Assembly (NCBI GenBank): GCA_030621845.1
Contig: JAUXHA010000017.1
Coordinates: 1-35,508, forward strand
DNA from: Spongiibacteraceae bacterium
GTDB taxonomy: Bacteria; Pseudomonadota; Gammaproteobacteria; Pseudomonadales; Dasaniaceae
DNA length: 35,508 nucleotides
Direction of reading: 5' to 3'
Shown: positions 26,223 through 34,671 of the stretch, piece by piece
Numbering within the stretch: the first letter of the stretch is position 1
Layout: each line of letters starts with the position of its first letter
Translations under genes and position numbers: made by a program
The notes under the pieces: model-generated
Database searches by the model: none
What the model was told of the DNA's origin: nothing
The model's input: the letters and a program-made list of their open reading frames with translations, nothing else

Positions 26223-26251
26223 AGTTTACTCTATTTCAAGCGCGGAGATAA
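26223..26251 (-). promoter_or_regulatory. candidate promoter for rsxABCDGE
   Basis: Read on the - strand, TTATCT (26251-26246) and TAAACT (26228-26223) are 17 bases apart and followed by GGGCGCC. The hexamers are weak matches, but the GC-rich discriminator fits the other starts here, and the 115-base gap after metG leaves room for a separate promoter. No SoxR-type operator was seen. Confidence 0.35.
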
Positions 26252-26290
26252 TGCCTGATATGCATAATTAAACGATGGTAATCCTTACGG

Positions 26291-28312
26291 TTATTTTACC
26301 ACCATACCAGCCTGGGCACCCTGATCAGGCTCCAGCAGCCAGATATCCTTACCGCCGGGTCCCGCGGCTAATACCATGCCTTCGGAAACGCCAAATTTCA
26401 TTTTCCGGGGCTTCAGGTTGGCGACCATAACGGTCAGTTTACCAAGCAGTTGCTCGGGTTGATACGCGCTTTTAATCCCCGCCATTACCTGTCGCTGGCC
26501 ATCTTCACCGAGGCTGAGCGTGAGTTTGAGAAGTTTGTCGGCGCCGTCAATGACTTCGGCGTTGACGATCTCGGCGATGCGCAGGTCGATTTTGGCAAAA
26601 TCCTCGAATTCAATTTCATTGCTGCTGGATTGGGATTGGGCTTGTTTGGCCGGTGTGGCGGCCTGGGCCTGGCTTTGCTGGCTCGCTGCTACCATGGCCT
26701 CAACCTTGTCGGTATCTACCCGTGTCATAAGTGGTTTAAATTTGTTGATCTTGTGGCTCAACAGCGGCTGCAGTTCGACGCTCCAGTCCAGGCTGTCATT
26801 GAGGAAGGCTTCGGCTTTTGCCGCGGTCTCGGGCAGTACCGGTTTCAGGTACAGCATGATTAAACGGAACAGGTTGATACACTGCGAGCTGACCGCCAGT
26901 ACCTGCTGCTCCTTGCCGGCTTCTTTTGCCAGTTTCCAGGGTTGCTGGCTGTCGAAGTATTCATTGGTGGCGTCGGCCAGCGCCATGATCTCGCGAATGG
27001 CTTTGCTGTATTCGCGCTGTTCATAAAAACCGGCAATCTCTTTACTCTTCTCGACTGCCTGTTGCCAGAGTGTTTCATTGTCCAGTTGTGCGGACAGCAC
27101 GCCATCATGGCCCTTGGTAATAAACTTGGCACTGCGCGAAGCAATATTGATGACTTTGCCGACCAGGTCTGAATTTACCCGCTGGGTAAAGTCTTCCAGA
27201 TTGAGGTCGATATCATCGACGGCACTGGATAACTTGGCACAGAAATAGTAGCGCAGGTACTCAGCATCCAGGTATTCGAGATAGGTTTGCGCCTTGATAA
27301 AAGTGCCCCGGGATTTGGACATCTTTTTGCCGTTGACGGTCAAAAAGCCGTGAGCATAGATGGCGCTGGGTTTGCGATAGCCGGCTGACTCGAGCATCGC
27401 GGGCCAGAATAAACCGTGAAAATTAATGATGTCCTTGCCGATGAAATGATAGAGCTCGGCACTGGAATCTTCGGCCCAGTAGTCATTAAAGTTAACGCCA
27501 CTGCGGTTACAGTAATGCTGGAAGCTGGCCATATAGCCAATCGGGGCATCCAGCCAGACGTAAAAATATTTACCCGGCGCATCAGGTATTTCAAAACCGA
27601 AGTAAGGTGCATCGCGGGAGATATCCCACTCCTGCAAACCCATCTCCAGCCATTCCCCCAGTTTGTTGGCGACCTGGTCTTGCAGGCGGCCACTGCGGGT
27701 CCACTCTTTTAGCATTTTTTCGAAGGCTGGCAAGGTGAAGAAATAGTGGGTGGAGCTTTTTTCTATTGGCGTGGCGCCGGAAATTGTCGAGCGGGGGTTA
27801 ATCAGTTCGGTGGGGCTGTAGGTGGCACCACAGACTTCACAGTTGTCGCCATACTGGTCATCGGTTTTACACTTGGGACAGCTGCCTTTGATGTAGCGGT
27901 CTGCAAGGAATAGCTGTTTTTCCGGGTCGAATAACTGGGTGATTTCACGGCTGGCAATGTGGCCGTTTTCCCTGAGTTTCAGGTAGATTTCCTCGGCAAA
28001 GACTTTGTTTTCTTCCGAGTGAGTCGAGTAGAAGTTGTCGAAGTTAATCAGGAAACCCTGGTAGTCTTGCTCATGCTCGGCTTGCATGTTGGCAATTTGC
28101 TGTTCCGGGGTGATGCCCAGTGTTTCAGCGGTGAGCATAATTGCGGTGCCGTGAGCGTCATCGGCGCAGACGTAAATACAGTGGTTGCCACGCAGGTTCT
28201 GGAATCGCACCCAGATATCGGTTTGAATGGTTTCCAGTAAATGTCCCAGATGCAGGGAACCATTAGCATAGGGGAGAGCACTGGTGACCAGTATGTTGCG
28301 TTGCTGTGTCAT
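26291..28312 (-). CDS. metG: methionyl-tRNA synthetase
   Basis: MetG charges tRNA-Met and initiator tRNA. The protein has 673 residues (E. coli 677). The class I signatures are HLGH (21-24) and KMSKS (330-334). The zinc knuckle uses C145, C148, C158 and C161, the long-form pattern. A linker rich in Gln/Ala/Ser (about 540-570) leads to the C-terminal EMAP/Trbp111-like tRNA-binding and dimer domain (about 572-673, beginning '[14 protein letters not shown]'). It is divergent from mrp, as in many gammaproteobacteria, and lies just upstream of the rsx operon on the same strand. Confidence 0.98.
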   Translation of the reverse strand: MTQQRNILVTSALPYANGSLHLGHLLETIQTDIWVRFQNLRGNHCIYVCADDAHGTAIMLTAETLGITPEQQIANMQAEHEQDYQGFLINFDNFYSTHSEENKVFAEEIYLKLRENGHIASREITQLFDPEKQLFLADRYIKGSCPKCKTDDQYGDNCEVCGATYSPTELINPRSTISGATPIEKSSTHYFFTLPAFEKMLKEWTRSGRLQDQVANKLGEWLEMGLQEWDISRDAPYFGFEIPDAPGKYFYVWLDAPIGYMASFQHYCNRSGVNFNDYWAEDSSAELYHFIGKDIINFHGLFWPAMLESAGYRKPSAIYAHGFLTVNGKKMSKSRGTFIKAQTYLEYLDAEYLRYYFCAKLSSAVDDIDLNLEDFTQRVNSDLVGKVINIASRSAKFITKGHDGVLSAQLDNETLWQQAVEKSKEIAGFYEQREYSKAIREIMALADATNEYFDSQQPWKLAKEAGKEQQVLAVSSQCINLFRLIMLYLKPVLPETAAKAEAFLNDSLDWSVELQPLLSHKINKFKPLMTRVDTDKVEAMVAASQQSQAQAATPAKQAQSQSSSNEIEFEDFAKIDLRIAEIVNAEVIDGADKLLKLTLSLGEDGQRQVMAGIKSAYQPEQLLGKLTVMVANLKPRKMKFGVSEGMVLAAGPGGKDIWLLEPDQGAQAGMVVK

Positions 28313-28345
28313 GGTTGCCTTGTTTGGGGTATATAAAAGCTCGCT

Positions 28346-28351
28346 ACTATA
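28346..28351 (-). promoter_or_regulatory. metG: candidate -10 box for metG
   Basis: Read on the - strand, TATAGT (28351-28346) is followed by AGCGAGC and lies about 35 bases before the metG ATG. No clear -35 hexamer is present. Confidence 0.4.
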
Positions 28352-28399
28352 GCGGTTTTGCGTGTTTATTTCATCAGGCTATAAAATTTTACCCACAGT

Positions 28400-28422
28400 T
28401 TTGTACCTGTTGCACGTACAAA
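28400..28422. promoter_or_regulatory. inverted repeat over the mrp promoter, possible operator
   Basis: TTTGTAC (28400-28406) and GTACAAA (28416-28422) are perfect 7-base arms around the 9-base spacer CTGTTGCAC. The left arm covers the candidate -35 of mrp and the right arm ends two bases before its -10, so a bound dimer would block this promoter. It does not match the LexA, Fur, IscR or TyrR consensus as I know them. Confidence 0.35.
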
Positions 28423-28430
28423 GGTATACT
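28401..28430 (+). promoter_or_regulatory. mrp: candidate promoter for mrp
   Basis: TTGTAC (28401-28406) and TATACT (28425-28430) are 18 bases apart, and GCGCGCC follows directly. The leader would be about 50 bases. Confidence 0.5.
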
Positions 28431-28484
28431 GCGCGCCCTGCGCAATGAACCCGATTGTTTTCTCGCCACCGTTTTGGAGTGTCC

Positions 28485-29582
28485 ATGACAAGTTTATCCA
28501 GTAGCCAGATTGAACAGGCTTTAACAGATTACATCGATCCGCATTTGGGTAAAAACCTGCTTGAAATTAATGCGATTAGCAATATAGCGATTAAGGGCGA
28601 GCAGGTGGTGATTGATGTTGAGCTGGGTTACCCCTGTGCCAGCGTTAAAGAGTCGATGCAGGTAGCGATCGCCAGCGTGGTTGAGCGATTGCAGGAGGTG
28701 ATGTCGGTGCAGGTAAACATCAGCCATAACATTATCGCCAATAAGACCCAGCATAATCTTAAGAGCATGGAAAATGTTAAAAATATTATTGCCGTGGCTT
28801 CGGGCAAGGGCGGCGTGGGCAAATCAACAACGTCGGTTAACCTGGCGCTGGCGCTGGTACAGGAGGGAGCCAGGGTGGGCTTGCTGGATGCTGATATCTA
28901 CGGCCCCAGCCAGCAAATTATGCTCGGCGTGGAGGAGGGTAAAAGGCCGCAGCAGCATGGCCAGCAATTCCTGTTACCTATTGATGCCCACGGTCTGCAA
29001 ACCATGTCGATGGGCTATCTGGTGACGGAAAAAACCCCCATGGTGTGGCGGGGCCCGATGGTCAGTGGTGCCCTGCAGCAGATGTTAAACCAGACGCGCT
29101 GGGATGCGCTGGATTACCTGATCATCGATCTTCCACCGGGTACCGGTGATATTCAGTTGACGCTATCCCAGCAAGTGCCGGTTGCAGGGTCGATCATTGT
29201 GACTACGCCGCAGGATATTGCGTTGCTCGATGCACAAAAAGGCATCGAAATGTTTCGCAAGGTGGAAATACCGGTACTGGGTGTGGTTGAAAACATGGCG
29301 ATTCACATCTGCAGTGAGTGTGGTCATAAGGAGCATTTATTTGGCAGCGGTGGCGGCGAGCGTATCGCCAGGGATTACAATGTGCCGCTGCTGGGTTCAT
29401 TGCCACTGTCACTGCAAATTCGCGAACAGGTGGATGCGGGTTGTCCGACAGTTATTGCCGAGCCCGAGGGTGAAATTTCGGCGATGTATCGCAATATTGC
29501 CCGCAATATGACCGCGCAACTTTCCCTGCGGGGTAAAAATTATGCCAATGTGTTTCCCGACATAGTCATTAAGAATGATTGA
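28485..29582 (+). CDS. mrp: Mrp/ApbC P-loop iron-sulfur cluster carrier
   Basis: This 365-residue protein has an N-terminal DUF59/MIP18-like domain (about 5-85) and a deviant Walker A P-loop, GKGGVGKST (107-115), followed by the 'DADIYGPSQ' segment. The cluster-bridging CxxC is C276-SE-C279 in 'HICSECGH'. ApbC proteins bind and transfer [4Fe-4S] clusters in an ATP-dependent way. The ATG at 28485 is preceded by GGAG five bases away, so I prefer it to an in-frame ATG ten codons upstream that would sit near the probable transcript start. It is divergent from metG. Confidence 0.95.
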   Translation: MTSLSSSQIEQALTDYIDPHLGKNLLEINAISNIAIKGEQVVIDVELGYPCASVKESMQVAIASVVERLQEVMSVQVNISHNIIANKTQHNLKSMENVKNIIAVASGKGGVGKSTTSVNLALALVQEGARVGLLDADIYGPSQQIMLGVEEGKRPQQHGQQFLLPIDAHGLQTMSMGYLVTEKTPMVWRGPMVSGALQQMLNQTRWDALDYLIIDLPPGTGDIQLTLSQQVPVAGSIIVTTPQDIALLDAQKGIEMFRKVEIPVLGVVENMAIHICSECGHKEHLFGSGGGERIARDYNVPLLGSLPLSLQIREQVDAGCPTVIAEPEGEISAMYRNIARNMTAQLSLRGKNYANVFPDIVIKND

Positions 29583-29600
29583 ACGGCAGCAAGGATAAAA

Positions 29601-29629
29601 TTGGCAAGTAGTGGGGGAGTCGGTATGAT
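29601..29629 (+). promoter_or_regulatory. dcd: promoter for dcd
   Basis: TTGGCA (29601-29606) and TATGAT (29624-29629) are separated by the ideal 17 bases and followed by GGCCGCC. It lies between mrp and dcd, about 40 bases from the dcd ATG, and is the best sigma-70 type match in the window. Confidence 0.6.
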
Positions 29630-29667
29630 GGCCGCCGCTTTTACATTCGAATAATGGGTAGCATGTT

Positions 29668-30234
29668 ATGAGTATTAAATCGGATCACTGGATTCGCCGG
29701 ATGGCGGAAAACGAAGGCATGATCGAACCCTTTGAAGCAGGCCAGGTGCGTGAAAACGAGCAGGGCAAGATTATCTCTTACGGTACGTCCAGTTATGGCT
29801 ACGATGTGCGCTGTTCTAATGAATTCAAGATTTTTACCAATGTGCATTCAGCGACGGTCGACCCGAAAAATTTTTCGGAAGACAGCTTTGTCGACATTGT
29901 TGCCGATGAATGTATTATCCCGCCAAACTCCTTTGCCCTGGCGCGCACGGTTGAGTTTTTCCGTATTCCCCGTAGCGTATTAACCATATGCCTGGGGAAA
30001 TCCACCTATGCCCGCTGCGGCATTATCGTCAATGTTACACCGCTGGAGCCTGAGTGGGAGGGACATGTTACCCTGGAATTTTCCAATACCACCACATTGC
30101 CCGCGAAAATTTACGCCCATGAAGGCGTGGCGCAGATGTTGTTTTTCGAGTCCGACGAAGTCTGTGATGTGAGTTATAAGGACCGGGGTGGTAAGTACCA
30201 GGGACAGCGAGGTGTTACCTTGCCGAAAGCCTGA
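29668..30234 (+). CDS. dcd: dCTP deaminase
   Basis: Dcd deaminates dCTP to dUTP for thymidylate synthesis. The protein has 188 residues (E. coli 193). The family blocks are present: '[13 protein letters not shown]' (37-49), '[10 protein letters not shown]' (110-119), and '[10 protein letters not shown]' with the catalytic glutamate at E137 (E138 in E. coli). The C-terminal '[12 protein letters not shown]' closes over the nucleotide. Nothing suggests the bifunctional dCTP deaminase/dUTPase variant. Confidence 0.97.
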   Translation: MSIKSDHWIRRMAENEGMIEPFEAGQVRENEQGKIISYGTSSYGYDVRCSNEFKIFTNVHSATVDPKNFSEDSFVDIVADECIIPPNSFALARTVEFFRIPRSVLTICLGKSTYARCGIIVNVTPLEPEWEGHVTLEFSNTTTLPAKIYAHEGVAQMLFFESDEVCDVSYKDRGGKYQGQRGVTLPKA

Positions 30235-30320
30235 GTAGGCTGTGGCTGTAGACTTCATAGAGCAGGGTGTTTATTCTTGCTGTGCTCGTTTTGATTTCCT
30301 GTAAATAAGTCGGAGAACCC

Positions 30321-30668
30321 ATGAATAAATTAACCCCCTTACTCGCCTGCTATGCTCTGGCTGTTTCTTCTTTTGCCCTGGCGGAGTGTAATCCCCCCTC
30401 GGTGCCTGCACTGGCGGATGGTGCAACAGCCGATATGTCGGCGATGGCAAAGAGTCAACAGGATGTGAAATCCTTTCAGGCCGATGCCGCAGCGTTTTAT
30501 CAGTGTATTAATCAAGAGGGCGAGAAAGACGCTGAAGATGGCGAGGTACTGGACGAGGCGAATGTTGCCAGGGACGATGCCTACAACAGTGTGTTGGCGG
30601 AAGAAACTGCGCTGGCAGAAAGCTGGAATACTGAAATAGGTAAATACAAGAGTCGGCAGGTCAAGTAA
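30321..30668 (+). CDS. small secreted helical protein, function unknown
   Basis: The 115-residue protein is not one I can name. It has a clear signal peptide (MNKLTPLLACYALAVSSFALA, cleavage near 21). The mature part of about 94 residues is strongly acidic and alanine-rich, predicted helical, with just two cysteines (C23 and C62) that could form a disulfide. TCGGAG precedes the ATG by a suitable distance. It sits alone between dcd and the convergent purN, 14 bases from the purN stop. It may be a small periplasmic helical-hairpin protein, but this is only a shape-based remark. Confidence 0.7.
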   Translation: MNKLTPLLACYALAVSSFALAECNPPSVPALADGATADMSAMAKSQQDVKSFQADAAAFYQCINQEGEKDAEDGEVLDEANVARDDAYNSVLAEETALAESWNTEIGKYKSRQVK

Positions 30669-30682
30669 GCCCGCGCTTATTC

Positions 30683-31333
30683 CTAGGTAAAGGCAAAGCC
30701 ACCGGGCGGTAATACCTCGCCGTCCAGGTAGGCCTGGTTACCCGCTAGCCGCAGTCGTCCCTCGGCAAACCAGTGCGCTGCCAGAGGGTAAATCCGGTGT
30801 TCCTGTGGCAGAATTTTTGTTGCCAGGCTATCGGCATCATCCCCCTTAACAATGGGTACGGCAACCTGTAGCGCTGCGGGCCCACCATCAAGTTGTTCTG
30901 TGACAAAGTGTACGGTGGCGCCGGCTTCACGGTCACCGGCATCGATCGCGCGCTGATGAGTGTGCAAGCCCGGATATTTCGGTAGCAGGGACGGGTGGAT
31001 GTTGAGCAGGCGACCGAGGTAGTGCTTAACAAAGCCCGGGGTGAGGATGCGCATAAACCCCGCCAGGATGACCAGGTCGGGCTGGTAGTTATCAATAAGC
31101 TGCATTAATTGCTGGTCGAAACTTTCCCGGCTGTCAAACGTGGTGTGGTCAATGACCGCGGTGGCAATATTGGCTTTACTGGCACGCTCCAGTCCATAGG
31201 CATTGGGTCGGTTACTGATCACGGCGCAAATACGGGCGGGCAGTTCATTACTCTGGCACTGGTCAATAAAGGACTGCAGGTTTGAACCGCTACCGGAAAT
31301 AAGGATGACCATCTTACACGATGTGTTAGACAC
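30683..31333 (-). CDS. purN: phosphoribosylglycinamide formyltransferase
   Basis: PurN transfers a formyl group from 10-formyl-tetrahydrofolate to GAR in purine synthesis. The catalytic residues are visible at N111, H113 ('NIHPSLLPKYPG') and D149, with the same spacing as E. coli N106, H108 and D144. The phosphate loop is 'ISGSGSNLQ'. The start used is GTG at 31333, directly after the purM stop (TAA-GTG); an ATG seven codons later is also possible and would give a more usual N-terminus. Confidence 0.96.
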   Translation of the reverse strand: MSNTSCKMVILISGSGSNLQSFIDQCQSNELPARICAVISNRPNAYGLERASKANIATAVIDHTTFDSRESFDQQLMQLIDNYQPDLVILAGFMRILTPGFVKHYLGRLLNIHPSLLPKYPGLHTHQRAIDAGDREAGATVHFVTEQLDGGPAALQVAVPIVKGDDADSLATKILPQEHRIYPLAAHWFAEGRLRLAGNQAYLDGEVLPPGGFAFT

Positions 31334-32389
31334 TTATAGGCCCTTTAACTCTACCTGTTCTTCACCGTCGCTCGCCGCTTCAATGCTACCCAGCAGCCAG
31401 GCCGATTCACCGGCTGCAGTCAGTAGCGACAGCACTTTGTCGACATCATTGTGGTCAATCACGATGACCATGCCGACACCGCAGTTAAAGGTGCGGTACA
31501 TTTCGGTGTTAGTAACATTGCCATTTTCCTGCAGCCAGGAAAAAACGGCGGGTAATTGCCAGCTGTTACAATCAATCACCGCCCGGGCATTTTCTGGCAG
31601 TACCCTGGGCAGGTTCTCCAACAGGCCGCCGCCGGTGATATGGCACAGGGAGTGTAATGAGCACTGTTTGATCAGTGATAGCAGGGATTTAACATAGATG
31701 CTGGTCGGGGTTATCAAGGCCTGGGCGAGGGTGGTATCCCCGACCGGGGTTTGCAGGTCGGCATTGCTGACCTCAAGAATTTTACGGATCAGCGAATAGC
31801 CGTTGGAATGCGGGCCCGATGAGGCCAACCCGATAAGGGCATCGCCGGTTTTTACCGCGCTGCCATCAATAATGGCGGATTTTTCGACAACGCCGACACA
31901 GAACCCGGCGAGGTCGTAATCATCGCCTTCATACATACCGGGCATCTCGGCGGTTTCGCCACCTACCAGGGAACAGCCCGACAGTTCGCAGCCCTTGCCA
32001 ATGCCCTCAACCACGGCGGCGGCAGTGTCGACATTTAATTTGCCGGTGGCGTAGTAATCGAGAAAAAACAGCGGCTCGGCTCCGGCAACAATCAGGTCGT
32101 TGACACACATGGCCACCAAATCAATGCCGATGGTGTCGTGAATGCCCAGATCCATTGCCAGTCGCAGCTTGGTGCCGACGCCATCGGTGCCGGAAACCAG
32201 CACCGGTTGTTTATAGCCTGAAGGTAGTTCGCAGAGTGCACCAAAGCCACCCAGTCCGGCCATCACTTCGGGGCGGCGGGTTCGTTTGGCAACATGCTTG
32301 ATACGATCGACCAGGGCATTACCGGCATCGATATCAACACCGGCATCTTTGTAGCTGAGAGAAACTTTACTGGGGTCTTGATTGCTCAT
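31334..32389 (-). CDS. purM: phosphoribosylformylglycinamidine cyclo-ligase (AIR synthetase)
   Basis: PurM closes the imidazole ring of AIR with ATP. The protein has 351 residues and shows the family start '[13 protein letters not shown]', the '[10 protein letters not shown]' nucleotide-binding segment, '[11 protein letters not shown]', and '[13 protein letters not shown]' near the C-terminus. It is the first gene of purM-purN, the two genes abutting without a gap, and is divergent from the DUF2066 operon. Confidence 0.97.
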   Translation of the reverse strand: MSNQDPSKVSLSYKDAGVDIDAGNALVDRIKHVAKRTRRPEVMAGLGGFGALCELPSGYKQPVLVSGTDGVGTKLRLAMDLGIHDTIGIDLVAMCVNDLIVAGAEPLFFLDYYATGKLNVDTAAAVVEGIGKGCELSGCSLVGGETAEMPGMYEGDDYDLAGFCVGVVEKSAIIDGSAVKTGDALIGLASSGPHSNGYSLIRKILEVSNADLQTPVGDTTLAQALITPTSIYVKSLLSLIKQCSLHSLCHITGGGLLENLPRVLPENARAVIDCNSWQLPAVFSWLQENGNVTNTEMYRTFNCGVGMVIVIDHNDVDKVLSLLTAAGESAWLLGSIEAASDGEEQVELKGL

Positions 32390-32426
32390 GTTATGGGCTC
32401 TGGTATAGGTTCAAAAAAACGGCGCT

Positions 32427-32432
32427 ATTTTA
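32427..32432 (-). promoter_or_regulatory. candidate -10 box for purMN
   Basis: Read on the - strand, TAAAAT (32432-32427) is followed by AGCGCC, the same -10/discriminator form as at nadA and the DUF2066 gene. It lies about 38 bases before the purM ATG. No PurR-type palindrome (ACGCAAACGTTTGCGT-like) is seen in the gap. Confidence 0.45.
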
Positions 32433-32500
32433 GCCCGTATGACAGCGTGATGCACTCCAAACTTTCAAGCTATGCCGGCGTGCGTTGTTGGGGCGAGTCT

Positions 32501-32509
32501 TGTTACAAT
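32501..32509 (+). promoter_or_regulatory. extended -10 promoter for the DUF2066/AI-2E/hda operon
   Basis: TGTTACAAT (32501-32509) is an extended -10 element followed by AGCGCCA. Transcription would start near 32516. This leaves only nine bases before the ATG at 32525 but about 30 before the ATG at 32546, which is one reason to favour the later start. Confidence 0.5.
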
Positions 32510-32545
32510 AGCGCCACGATAAAAATGTGGATCATAATCTCCTTG

Positions 32546-33631
32546 ATGAAATTGTTTTCAAAGTATTGCCTGTTGCTGCTGTGCGCTGTTTTTATGATGG
32601 CGGCGAAGGCCGGGCAGCCCGGTGGCCTTTACGCTGTGGTGGTGCCGGTAGCCAGCCAGTCGAGTGGAGACTTGCGCAAGGCAACGGCAAGTGGTTTGAA
32701 AACGGCCTTTATCAGGGTGTCGGGCCGGGCAGATGTCGCGCAATACAAGGAAATCCAGGCTGCCCTGGGCAGTGCGCAGGTTTATTTAAAGCAGTACAGT
32801 TATCAGCGCGACCGCGATGCTGCCCTGGGTACTGAGCAACTGCAATTACTGTTGGAATTTGAGCGCGCACAGGTCGATAAACAGCTGCGGGTGGCCGGAT
32901 TGCCGCATTGGTCGAGTAAGCGGCCCTCTGTTTTACTGTGGCTTGTGGTTGAGGATGGCAAGGGGCGTCGTATTGTCGGTACTGAGTTGAGCCCGGAGAT
33001 TGTCATGGCTATCCAGCGCCACGCCACGCGCCGGGGATTGCCGGTGGAGTTGCCGTTATTGGACCTGGAAGATAATGCGGCGGTTTCAACAGAGGCGTTG
33101 TGGCAGCTGGATCGCCAGCAAGCTGAGCAGGTCTCCCGTCGATACCAGCCCGATACGCTCTTGATCGGCAGGGCCAGCCAGTTGTCCAATGGGCAGTGGC
33201 TGGGTCGTTGGCGATTTATCGATGAGGGCCAGGTCCGCGAGTTTGAGCTGCAAGCGGCCGATGTTAACGACTATGTTGGTCAGGCTATCGATACCGTGAC
33301 GGCAATATTATCAGCACAGTATGCGATCGCGCCGGTCAGTATTGCCGAGGAGGGCGTGTTGATGCGCTTAAGCGGTATTAAAAGCTTTTCCGACTATGCC
33401 CGGGCGATTCGTTACCTGGAAGGATTGACCGCTATTCGCGACGCCAATGTCATCAATATTGATGGCGAGGTGATTATTATTCGCCTGTTTGCCGAGGGGC
33501 AATTGCAACAACTGGAACTGGTTCTGGCCAGGGACAAAAAATTACTACCGATTTCGGCACTGGTACTACCTGAGTACACCATCGCATTGAATTACCAGTG
33601 GCCTGATCCGGTGGATTCGGAGCTACCATGA
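32546..33631 (+). CDS. DUF2066 domain secreted protein
   Basis: The protein has 361 residues from the chosen start. It opens with a signal peptide (MKLFSKYC, hydrophobic core, cleavage near 'AAKA'). The mature part fits DUF2066, a family of unknown function commonly encoded between purM and hda in Pseudomonas-type genomes: 'LYAVVVPVASQSSGDLRKA', 'FIRVSGRADV', and a C-terminal 'MRLSGIKSFSDYARAIRYLEGL' segment. An ATG at 32525 is in frame; neither start has a good Shine-Dalgarno, and a much earlier frame extension reaches back into purM and is not credible. The gene overlaps the AI-2E gene by ATGA. Confidence 0.85.
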   Translation: MKLFSKYCLLLLCAVFMMAAKAGQPGGLYAVVVPVASQSSGDLRKATASGLKTAFIRVSGRADVAQYKEIQAALGSAQVYLKQYSYQRDRDAALGTEQLQLLLEFERAQVDKQLRVAGLPHWSSKRPSVLLWLVVEDGKGRRIVGTELSPEIVMAIQRHATRRGLPVELPLLDLEDNAAVSTEALWQLDRQQAEQVSRRYQPDTLLIGRASQLSNGQWLGRWRFIDEGQVREFELQAADVNDYVGQAIDTVTAILSAQYAIAPVSIAEEGVLMRLSGIKSFSDYARAIRYLEGLTAIRDANVINIDGEVIIIRLFAEGQLQQLELVLARDKKLLPISALVLPEYTIALNYQWPDPVDSELP

Positions 33632-34671
33632 CACTAAATCAGCGTTGGTTCCTGTTGACGATATTATTGGTATTCGCGCTGCTGGTCTATGTCCTGCAAC
33701 CGATATTAATGCCTTTCCTGATAGGTGCCTTGCTTGGCTATCTGGGTGACCCAGTGACGGATCGGCTGGAAGCGTTGGGTTTAAACCGTACCTTGTCCGT
33801 TTGTGTGGTGTTCCTTGGTTTTACCCTGTTGCTCGTCATCACGCTGTTGGTGACGGTGCCAATGATAGGCGCGCAAATCGATATTCTGTTCAGTAAACTC
33901 CCCGAATGGCTAGCGGTAATCCAGCATAGCTTGTTGCCATGGTTGCAGTCCCAGCTGGGTTTGTCAGAAGAAGCCATAGACTTCAGGGGGTTATTGAGCC
34001 AGAACTGGTTCAGTGCCGGGCAGATACTGAGTCGGTTTTCACAGCATCTCGCCGGCTCCAGCATGGCCTTGCTGGCCGCCGTCGCCAATCTGTTACTGAT
34101 TCCTGTCGTCACCTTTTATTTACTGCGTGATTGGGATGTACTGATGGCACGCTTGCGGGATTTATTGCCCCGGGACTGGGAGCCGATGGTGGTATCCCTG
34201 GCTGTAGAGTGCGATGAAATCCTCGGCGCTTTTATTCGCGGACAATTGTTGGTGATGTTGGCTCTGGCGCTGGTCTACAGTACTGGTTTATGGATGATTG
34301 GACTGGAGTTGGCCCTGTTGCTGGGCCTGATCGCCGGTCTGGCCAGTATCGTGCCGTATCTGGGGTTTATTGTCGGTATTACCGCTGCATCGATTGCCGC
34401 GTATTTCCAGCTCCATGAGTTGTCGGCCTTGTTTTGGGTGGCAGCGGTATTTGGGGTCGGGCAATTACTGGAGAGTACGGTGTTTACACCGATCCTGGTC
34501 GGTGACCGTATTGGTTTGCACCCGGTTGCTGTCATTTTTGCGATTATGGCTGGCGGCCAGTTGGCCGGTTTTACCGGGGTATTACTGGCGCTGCCGGTGG
34601 CGGCGGTGATTATGGTATGGCTGCGCCATTTGCATCAACGCTATAAAAACAGTGAACTGTATCAGGCATGA
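33628..34671 (+). CDS. AI-2E/PerM family membrane protein, second copy
   Basis: The 347-residue protein has the same pattern as the AI-2E protein at 12138: N-terminal paired helices, 'LLIPVVTFYLLRDWDVL', and a C-terminal helix cluster with 'SIVPYLGFIVGI' and 'IGLHPVAVIFAIMAGGQLAGF'. The transported substrate is unknown. Its ATG overlaps the DUF2066 stop and its TGA overlaps the hda ATG, both as ATGA, so the three proteins are made by coupled translation. This placement before hda is conserved in Pseudomonas as far as I recall. Confidence 0.9.
   Translation: MTLNQRWFLLTILLVFALLVYVLQPILMPFLIGALLGYLGDPVTDRLEALGLNRTLSVCVVFLGFTLLLVITLLVTVPMIGAQIDILFSKLPEWLAVIQHSLLPWLQSQLGLSEEAIDFRGLLSQNWFSAGQILSRFSQHLAGSSMALLAAVANLLLIPVVTFYLLRDWDVLMARLRDLLPRDWEPMVVSLAVECDEILGAFIRGQLLVMLALALVYSTGLWMIGLELALLLGLIAGLASIVPYLGFIVGITAASIAAYFQLHELSALFWVAAVFGVGQLLESTVFTPILVGDRIGLHPVAVIFAIMAGGQLAGFTGVLLALPVAAVIMVWLRHLHQRYKNSELYQA

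Noticed and set aside
26450-27026. Open frames of 137 and 168 codons on the + strand inside metG
   Set aside because: They are antisense to a fully conserved metG, have no ribosome-binding site of note and give no recognisable protein.
30265-30295. Possible hairpin with GTTTT after dcd
   Set aside because: Only about five pairs (GAGCA/TGCTC) form around a long loop, and the T-run is short; too weak to call a terminator.
32294-32545. Upstream extension of the DUF2066 frame into purM
   Set aside because: The extension reads antisense through the purM start and through the promoter region; the signal peptide begins at about 32546, so the extra 84 codons are not coding.
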